Source: Anadara kagoshimensis (Eukaryota > Mollusca > Bivalvia > Arcoida > Arcidae). Taken from it: a DNA stretch of 64,000 nucleotides. Position 1 is the first letter of the stretch; each line of letters starts with the position of its first letter. The DNA is taken from NCBI GenBank assembly GCA_021292105.1, contig CM037865.1:27440027-27504026 (forward strand). Reading direction: 5' to 3'. This document shows, one piece after another, positions 22,031 through 64,000 of the stretch. The notes under the pieces were generated by a model that was given only the letters and a program-made list of their open reading frames with translations, searched no databases and was not told where the DNA came from. The position numbers were made by a program, and so were the translations under genes.

Positions 22031-22289
22031 TACTCAATATCCCTGTTTAAAATCTAAAAAAACATTGTTAATTCTTTGGCAATCAAGGAATTTAAAAGAT
22101 ATAATGTTTAAAAACATAACAAAATTAGTATCCATAATTAATCAATAAGAAACAAGATTCAGATCTTTAATATAAACTTAAAATATAAACTATAATTTAC
22201 TGTCTCTCTAATTCAAAATGTTATTTTATTCGTTGTTTCAAAAAATCATTATTAGCACTTACTCAATTTGCTCCATGAGGGTAAATGTT

Positions 22290-23271
22290 CAAACCTCTTC
22301 AGCTTTTAAATAATTTTTGCAACACTGAGCAAGCAAAAACTGCAAATGCATGTGGTCATAATGTTCTGTTTTTGTGACATTTAGCAAGCAAAATAAGAAA
22401 TTATGTGTTTCAAATGTTCTGTTTTTGAGACATTTAGCAAGCAAGAATATATTATGTTTTCCAATTGTTCTGTTTTTTTCATTTAGTAAGTAAAAATTGT
22501 TCTGTTTTTTGTGCCATTTATCAAGCAAAATATGCTAAATTATGTGTTCCAATTGTTCTGTTTTTGTGATATTTAGCAACCAAAATAAGTAAAGTTAAAT
22601 TATGTGTTCCAATTGTTCTGTTTTGTGATATTTAGGAAGCAAAAATGCTAAATTATGTGTTCCAATTGTTCTGTTTTTGTGACATTTAGCAACCAAAAAA
22701 AAGTAAAGTTAAATTATGTGTTCCAATTGTTCTGTTTTTGTGACATTTAGCAAGTCTGTCCCAAGCCATTAGGCCCATCAGGCCGGAGCTTATCCCGGTT
22801 TCTGTGGCGTTAAGCGACTGAGAGTACAAGACTCTCCCCTGAATGGGACGCCGGTCCATTGCAGGGTTAACCCCAAGCATTTTGCTGGTACTCATTTATT
22901 TTTCAGCTGAGTGAACTGGAACAACATGAAATTAAGTGTCTTGCTCAAGGACTCAACACATCGCCCGGTCCAGGGATCGAACCCACGACCTTCGAATCAT
23001 GAGTCCAACGCCTTAACCATGCGCTTCCATTACATTTAGCAAGCAAAATAAGAAATGCTTAATTATGTGTTTCAATTGTTCTTTTTTGTGATATTTAGCA
23101 ATCAAAAAAGGAAAGTTAAATTATGTGTTCCAATTGTTCTGTTTTTGTGACATTTAGTAAGTGGAAAAAAGCAAAATTATGTGTTCATAATGATATGTTA
23201 CATTGAAATTTAGCCAGTCTAAAATGCAAATTCTCATACTCATAATGGTTGACTTTTTTTTACATTTAGAT

Positions 23272-23305
<34 letters not shown>

Positions 23306-23410
23306 AAGGCAAATCATGTGTTCTTTTAGCACTGAACAAGCAAACAAATGGCAAATCATGTGTTCCTAATGGTCTGTTTTTTGTGAAATTTAGCAAGCAA
23401 AAAATTTATG
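22290..23410. repeat. Minisatellite, 'tgttctgtttttgtgacatt' unit, split by a SINE
   Basis: A dozen or so imperfect units of roughly 55-75 bp repeat the phrases 'aattatgtgttccaattgtt' and 'ctgtttttgtgacatttagc'. A SINE-like element (22754-23030) interrupts the array, and units resume directly after it. A poly-A run lies near 23275-23302. Confidence 0.85.
22754..23030 (-). mobile_element. SINE-like element, family 3
   Basis: Seen in reverse, the tRNA-like end carries 'ggatcgaacccacgacctt' (B-box-like) and 'gtccaacgccttaaccatgc'. The body has 'gggacgccggtccattgcag' and 'gtcttgctcaaggactcaac'. I recognise this as a SINE type spread widely in marine invertebrates. It is the only copy here and sits inside the minisatellite. 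Confidence 0.7.
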
Positions 23411-23439
23411 CAACTAATAGTCTGTTTGTACTTTGAAAT

Positions 23440-24590
23440 TATGATATAATATTACAATATTTACACCAAAATATTTTAAAAAATTAATAATTAACAAAAT
23501 TTGACACATTTAATTAAGCACCTGTTGTAATTTGAGTTCATATCACATTCAACTGCTTAATCAGTTATAAATATATAAACTTTAAATATGTACAACTATA
23601 ATCACTTTGAATGATGAGCATAACAAACACATACAATATATATATATGTATATCATTAATTAAAGCAAATTATTTATACAGTATATCATTAATTAAAGCA
23701 AATTATTTATACAGACTGTTAATATAAAAATACAAAAATACAAAATTTTAACAAAAAACTTGGATAACTGTACAGGGTATAAAAACTAGCCATTTAATTC
23801 AGATACAGTCAAACCTGCTTTAAAAGTTATCTATATAAGGTGTACTTACTTTCACAGTCCAGAAATTTGTTATCCTAAAACTGGAACAAACGAACCCATA
23901 GGTGAGCCCTCTACCAATTAAGCAACTCGGAGCATACATTGGAATAATGTTTTAAGCTTCATTTATTTCAAGTAGTTTTTGGACAAAAATGGCATAAGAT
24001 AAAAAAATCATGCAGGTTATATTTGAATTTAGTTGATAAAATTCCAAGTTAATAGCAATCGTTCAATATGTTCAGATCTATTTTCATTATAAATGTTGCA
24101 TTTCATAAAGAGAAATTTGACATACTTTTTGTTCAATATATATAAATAAATGAACAGTGTCTGTGACCAACATGGAATGTGTTTAAACTTTGTCATCTTA
24201 CAAAATTAAGATGTAGATCTTGAATATAAATTCATTATTATTAATTTGAGCATGGAAAATATATAAAAATAAGATTTGATAACAAGACAGATCTCTGCAT
24301 ATATATCATATATAATATATAAATATAAATTTCTATAAAACAATAACATAAAATGTGACACCTCGGGCAAAAACCATACATATGAGCTATGTAGTGGACA
24401 TAAATTTTTTTGTTGCTATTCAGTTTAAATCAATTTCTGAGTCGGATGAAGTACAATGTAGACACAAAATATCCAAATATGTTCAGAATTATAAGTTGTA
24501 TACTTGTAGGTGATTTAAATGACCTTGAGATTTTTTTTAAAGTGGAACTTGCTCGAACAAATACTGAGCAGAGAGGGATCAAATGACGAC
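23440..24590. other. No gene seen
   Basis: Strongly AT-rich. A short direct duplication 'gtatatcattaattaaagca' occurs near 23650 and 23680. A partial 'cagtcaaacctgctttaaaa' MITE end is at 23810. No exon is supported. The region could hold 3' UTR or intergenic sequence of the phosphatase gene. Confidence 0.45.
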
Positions 24591-24595
24591 AAGAC

Positions 24596-24790
24596 AGCAC
24601 TAGGGTGGCAACCGGAAGGGAAAACAAAGAGGAAGACCTAAGACCACACAGAGCAGGACAACCGAAAAAGAAAGAATACTGCTGGATGGTCTAGCTGGAA
24701 TATTGCCAAAGCAGCAGGGGAAGACAGATAAAAATGGAATGATAAAATTGTGGCCTTATGCGCCTTCTGGTCAGGAGAGCATTAAGGTGA
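24596..24790 (+). pseudogene. LINE ORF2 C-terminal tail, second family
   Basis: Broken frames read WQPEGKTKRKT, RTTEKERILL, NIAKAAGEDR and VALCAFWSGE, the pattern of another LINE C-terminal tail (GKRKRGRPKTTW...VALCA). Frameshifts and an in-frame stop show it is dead. Confidence 0.7.
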
Positions 24791-24799
24791 GGTAAGATT

Positions 24800-25600
24800 T
24801 TTATTCTTATTCTCTGATTATAATGATGTATGTAGTGAATACAAATTTTTTTTTATTGAAAAACCATCTGATGGTTTGCTCAATTTATGATACAACACCC
24901 CATCTTCTAAGAAAACAACTGACCATTTTTTATTACTTTATACATCTTAAAATTCATTTGATTGTGAAATTTAGATGTAGATTTCTGATGATAAGTATGC
25001 GCAGCAATACTGAACTCTAAGATAAATGATAAATTCAAGTCTGCGAGGATATTTCACAGGAGGTTTGCAGAGTATAGGAAGAAAATGTCCGACATAATTT
25101 TGACAACAGGTGATTTCATCCATGGAGATGATGTCCAGAATTTTCTGATGTCATTTAATCAATTCCACAAAAGCCAATAAGTATGGTTTTTGCTTGATGC
25201 ATCACAAATATAAATATTTAGTACAAAAATGATCATATACCGTAAATATTTTGAAGAAAAATTAATAAAACAATCTGAGAATACCACATACAGCGTAATT
25301 GTTGCAACAGAAGCTCAAAGTGTACCATCTGTCCTTAAAATTTATGAACCCCTTTTATTGTCCACAAAAATTTCCCTGTATATGGTTTAGATGTGAAGCT
25401 AATTTTACAACACAGTCAAAAAATATATATTTATAATTTTAAAATATTTACAACTTAACGTCTGGATAATAATATAACAAGCAAAATAAAAACATCTTAA
25501 TAATAATAATAATAATAACATATATTAATATTTACACTTACTTTCAATGAAACGTTCATTTTATCTAGTTTTGTGATAAATGCAGAGATTCTTTGAATGC
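24800..25600. other. No gene seen
   Basis: AT-rich with an (ATA)n run near 25498-25517. No exon or recognised repeat. Confidence 0.45.
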
Positions 25601-25925
25601 AACTAAAGAAATTGGGAATTTTTTGTTCATATAAAATCTTGGAAATTTTCAAGTTCATGCCACAGTGAAATCAGGTAAATTTTCATGTTCATACTAACTG
25701 AAAATTGTATAAATTTTATGTTCATGCTAAAGTGAAAATCTGGGAAATTTTCATGCTTCAGTGAAAATCTGGGAAATTTTCATGTTCACACTACATTGAA
25801 AATTGTAGAAATTTTTATTTTCCTGCCACAATGAAAATCAGAGGAGATTTCATGCTACGGTGAAAATCAGAGGAATTTCCATGTCCATGATAGTGAAAAT
25901 CTGGGAAATTTTCATGTCATTCATT
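25600..25925. repeat. Tandem ~45-bp units ('gtgaaaatctgggaaatttt')
   Basis: About seven imperfect copies of 'agtgaaaatctgggaaattt' followed by 'tcatgttcatgctac' are present. They are non-coding. Confidence 0.8.
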
Positions 25926-26864
25926 AAATAACTAAGAAATTCTCAAATGCAACAAGTGGCCAATATTTATACTATTGGTTGCCTAATGCAAAAAAGATTA
26001 AGTTAAGATACAAAAAAGACCTGGCTGGTTTAACCCACTTTTTAAGTAGAGATAATTTTGAGATGGCGTAGGAAACAAGAGGACATGACTTTTGGCAAGC
26101 GAATTAACAAACTTTCTCACACTAGGATTTACCCGAAAGAAAATATTTAGTTACTAGGGATGATTTACATCACTACAACAGTTGAGTGCACAAACAAAAT
26201 TGGAAGTTAAGAAACAAAACATCATGATGCATTGAAATATCTTTAAATGTGTAGTGGGGTGTACAATTGCATAACTTACACCAGCAAATATAACAGCACC
26301 ACACAAACTTGAGTGGATGTCAAACGCTACAAGGATGATTAACATTTATAACAAATGATTACGTTTGATGATCTTTGGAAGAGATACACAACATAAACAG
26401 CAATGGCTGCCAATCGTCTGCCATTATATAGGTATATAAAAAATTTCTTAACTACAAAATTATGTTGCCATTCTAGGTAGCCAAAATTATCATTGGCTAC
26501 TTATTTCTTACAAATTCTTTCAGAAAGTAACCTATTTTAACTAATTCGTGAAAAATACTTTAAAAAGGGGACTATTTTTTCACACATTTATGAAATTCAC
26601 CTACTAACAATTTTAGATTTGTGGAAACTTAACAATTCATAACAATTCATCTGAAAGCACCTTTTTTTAAAACTATTTTTTGTTACTTTTCATTGTATAG
26701 CACCTTCCACGTAAAAAGTAAAAAAAATATGATGTCAAATATGACACAATATGACGATGCCGTACATATTGACAGTTACCACAATCACAATAAAAGACAC
26801 CATTTTTAATTTTTTATCCCTGTTTTTGTTCCTGGTTTTGTCTGTTTAAAACTCTTGCTGTAAA

Positions 26865-60572
<33,708 letters not shown>

Positions 60573-60730
60573 CTGAAAATTATGGTCATATTATGGGCCT
60601 GGTATAGCCTGAAATCGTAAAAAATGATGGGAAAATCCCGCCCATCTTATAGGCAGAGTGACCTTTTTGTCGGGAATTTAATACAACAAATATGATGATG
60701 CACATTCAGCTGCACATTCTGAATAAAAAA

Positions 60731-63473
60731 CAAGAGGCCCATGGGCCTGATACGCTCACCTGATAACTAATGGCTAGCTGATAGATTTAAAGAAAACATA
60801 AATACTAAACCCCAATGACTTTTTTTTACATAATGATAACCGTTGTATCAATACCTACAACATTCTAATGTACATGCCTATACAAAAAGTTTATAATTTT
60901 CAAGATAATTAAACATTTCGGTATTGTTTCGCATATGTGACCTTGACCTTTAAACCCATAACCCTTTTCTATACATCAAAATGATTGTTGTATCAATACT
61001 TACAACATTCTAATATACAAGCCTATTAAAAAAATTTATAGTTTTCAAGATAATTAACCATTTCAGTATTGTTTCGCATCTGTGACCTTGACCTTTTTGA
61101 CCTTTGAACCCATGACCTTTTTCTATACATCAAAATGATCGTTGTATCAATACCTACAACATTCTAATATACATGCCTATACAAAAAGTTTATAGTTTTC
61201 GAGATAATTAACCATTTCGCTATTGTTTTACATCTGTGACCTTGACCTTTGAACCCATGACCTTTTTCTATACATCAAAATGATCGTTGGATAAATACCT
61301 ACAACATTCTAATATACATGCCTATACAAAATGTTATAGTTTTCGAGATAATTAACCATTTCGGTATTGTTTCGCATCTGTGACCTTGACCTTTGAACCA
61401 TGACCTTTTTCTATACATCAAAATGATCGTTGTATCAATACCTACAACATTCTAATATATATGCCTATACAAAATGTTTATAGTTTTCGAGATAATTAAC
61501 CATTTCGGTATTGTTTCGCATCTGTGACCTTGACCTTTGAACCCATGACTTTTTTTTTATACATCAAAATAATCGTTGTATCAATACCTACAACTTTCTA
61601 ATATACATTCCTACACAAAATGTTATAGTTTTCGAGATAATTAACCATTTCGATATTGTTTCACATCTGTGACCTTGACCTTTGAGCCCATGACCTTTTT
61701 TATACATCAAAATGATCGTTGTATCAATACCTACAACATTCTAATATACATGCCTATACAAAAAGTTTATAGTTTTCAAGATAATTAACCATTCCGGTAT
61801 TGTTTCGCATCTGTGACCTTGACCTTTGAACCCATGACCTTTTTCTATACATCAAAATGATTGCTGTATCAATACCTACAACATTATAATATATATGCCT
61901 ACACAAAATGTTTATAGTTTTCGAGATAATTAACCATTTCGGTATTGTTTCGCATCTGTGACCTTGACCTTTGAACCCATGACCTTTTTCTATACATCAA
62001 AATGATCGTTGTATCAATACCTACAACATTCTAATATACATGCCTATACAAAAAGTTTATAGTTTTCAAGATAATTAACCATTTCGGTATTGTTTCACAT
62101 CTGTAAACTTGACCTTTGAACCCATGACCTTTTTCTATACATCAAAATGATCGTTGTATCAATACCTACAACATTCTAATATACATGCCTATACAAAATG
62201 TTTATAGTTTTCAAGATAATTAACCATTTCGGTATTGTTTCACATCTGTGACCTTGACCTTTGAACCAAAGACCTTTTTCTATACATCAAAATGATCGTT
62301 GTATCAATACCTACAACATTCTAATATACATGCCTACACAAAATGTTTATAGTTTTCGAGATAATTAACCATTACGGTATTGTTTCGCATCTGTGACCTT
62401 GACCTTTGAACCCATGACCTTTTTCTATACATCAAAATGATCGTTGTATCAATACCTACAACATTCTAATATACATGCCTATACAAAAAGTTTATAGTTT
62501 TCAAGATAATTAACCATTTCGGTATTGTTTCACATCTGTAAACTTGATCTTTGAACCCATGACCTTTTTCTATACATCAAAATGATCGTTGTATCAATAC
62601 CTACAACATTCTAATGTACATGCCTATACAAAATGTTTATAGTTTTGAGATAATTAACCATTTCAGTATTGTTTCGCATCTGTGACCTTGACCTTTGAAC
62701 CCATGACCTTTTTCTATACATCAAAATGATCGTTGTATCAATACCTACAACATTTTAATATACATGCCTACACAAAATGTTTATAGTTTTCGAGATAATG
62801 AACCATTTCGGTATTGTTTCGCATCTGTGACCTTGACCTTTGAACCCATGACCTTTTTCTATACATCAAAATGATCGTTGTATCAATACCTACAACATTC
62901 TAATATACATGCCTATACAAAAATTTTATAGTTTTCGAGATAATAATTATAATCAGAGGTAAAAAAAATTAGGTCACGACCTTCACAATTGACCTTGACC
63001 TCATTTTGAAGATACTAACAAGAAGATGTCAAAACTGAAAACCCCATGTCATTATCTGGTCAAATAGTCAAGTTATAACAATTTGAAGCTATTTTACGAT
63101 TTTTTCAAAATTAAACGCAAAAACGCGTAACCTAATTTTTATCCGAATTTTACAAAATGAACAAACTATAGGCTTAAGACCCTAGAGAAGACAAATATCA
63201 CATCAGATTTTTTCTCCAATCAGTACTTTCGGAGAAGAAGATTTTTTAAGATTTTTGCACCCCTAGGTCACCTTGACCTAGTTATGGTAGCCATGGCAAC
63301 GCCACAAACAAATCTGAATTGCACCGGCCCATATATACTACTGACAAAGTTTCATTAAAAACTGTCCAGTAGTTTCAGAGGAGAAATCGAAAATAGGTGT
63401 TAACGACGCACACACGCACATACACACGCTGCGCTATGCCATAAGCTCACATGACCTTTGGTCAGGTTAGCTA
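60731..63473. mobile_element. Composite element with tandem core, copy 2 (about 15 units)
   Basis: Same left flank ('caagaggcccatgggcctga'), ~143-bp core units and right flank ('gaccttcacaattgaccttg', 'ctgcgctatgccataagctc') as 27075-28790, but with nearly twice as many core units. Right flanks of the two copies are more than 95 percent alike by eye. Confidence 0.85.
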
Positions 63474-63705
63474 ATAAATATTGCTTAACCTGCTTTAAGT
63501 TTCTAGCAACTGATAAGTACAAAGGTTAAACTGCACTCCTAGACTCGTCTCCAGCTGTCTACACTAATTACAGGAGAAGTATAACCTGATTTTGTATGAT
63601 TGAAATATTGTGTTATTGCATCATATTGTGACCCTTGTATTGTGATGCGTATTGTATCATGTTTTTTTTGCGATACCCACCCCTATATATGAGTATGATT
63701 AAATG

Positions 63706-64000
63706 TGTGCTAGACTTACCTGAGAATTGAGAATGAGTTTATATTTGCTAGACTTACCTGAGAATGTGTTTATATATGCTAGACTTACATGAGAATGAGT
63801 TTATATTTGCTAGACTTACCTGAGAATGTGTTTATATTTGCTAGACTTACATGAGAATGAGTTTATATTTGCTAGACTTACCTGAGAATAAGTTTATATT
63901 TGATAGACTTACATGAGAATGTGTTTATATTTGCTAGACTTATATGTGTGCTAGACTTACCTGAGAATCAGTTTATATTTGCTAGACTAACCTGAATTTG
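63706..64000. repeat. Second splice-donor-like 31-bp array (window edge)
   Basis: About ten units of 'tttatatttgctagacttac' plus c/a and tgagaatgtg/ag. On the gene strand many read ATTCTCAG|GTAAGTCTAG, that is, an AG acceptor-like end directly joined to a GT donor. The array runs off the window. Confidence 0.85.

Noticed and set aside
22686..22895. Reverse frame MSTSKMLGVNPAMDRRPIQG
   Set aside because: It is a translation of the family-3 SINE body ('gacgccggtccattgcaggg') and not a gene.
23203..23436. Poly-Lys frame near 23.3 kb and similar frame at 54.92 kb
   Set aside because: Both translate poly-A runs in repeats.

Overview
The window is animal genomic DNA: AT-rich, with short exons bounded by GT/AG splice sites, long introns, microsatellites, tRNA-derived SINEs, inverted-repeat DNA elements, LINE fragments and one scaffold gap of exactly 1000 N (6178-7177). 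The repeat mix (SINE tails reading 'gtcaagaatatttcac', elements with tandem cores that open 'caagaggcccatgggcc', many kinds of small inverted-repeat element) points to a mollusc, most likely a bivalve. That is an inference, not a proof.

Layout. (1) 0.5-3.8 kb, + strand: several exons of an unrecognised lysine-rich, partly coiled-coil protein, possibly nuclear. (2) 4.8-26 kb: no convincing complete gene. There is one candidate first exon at 4.84 kb. The rest is decayed LINE reverse-transcriptase pieces, a 2-kb TIR element, several MITE families, SINEs and minisatellites, with clear cases of nested insertion. (3) 26.9-60.6 kb, - strand: one large receptor-type protein tyrosine phosphatase gene, from which I could assemble about 20 exons by reading frame and splice phase. 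It encodes fibronectin-III-like extracellular domains, a single transmembrane helix, a basic juxtamembrane segment and one catalytically complete PTP domain (KNRY motif, WPD loop, [11 protein letters not shown] signature, Q-loop). A short acidic tail with two Tyr-Glu-Asn motifs follows. The 5' end lies beyond the window. (4) 60.7-64 kb: a 2.7-kb composite repeat element and a second splice-donor-like array.

The most unusual feature is inside the phosphatase gene. At three separate exons (ends at 39753, 54052 and 60499) the 3' end of the exon plus its 5' splice site has been tandemly amplified into the intron just downstream. This gives seven copies of a PTP-domain exon, five complete 48-nt phase-symmetric potential cassette exons plus a partial one, and ten 31-bp donor-like units with a related array at 63.7-64 kb. 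A fourth locus (54.8 and 55.1 kb) holds two related micro-exon candidates. The cassette array could in principle lengthen the extracellular stalk in 16-residue steps without disturbing the frame. Other items of note are a SINE with an internal minisatellite of about 42 units, a 350-bp-arm inverted repeat beside a near-perfect 75-bp-arm hairpin in an intron, and two copies of a composite element that differ mainly in tandem-core copy number.

Every exon boundary here was read by eye from splice consensus and phase. None has been checked against transcripts.
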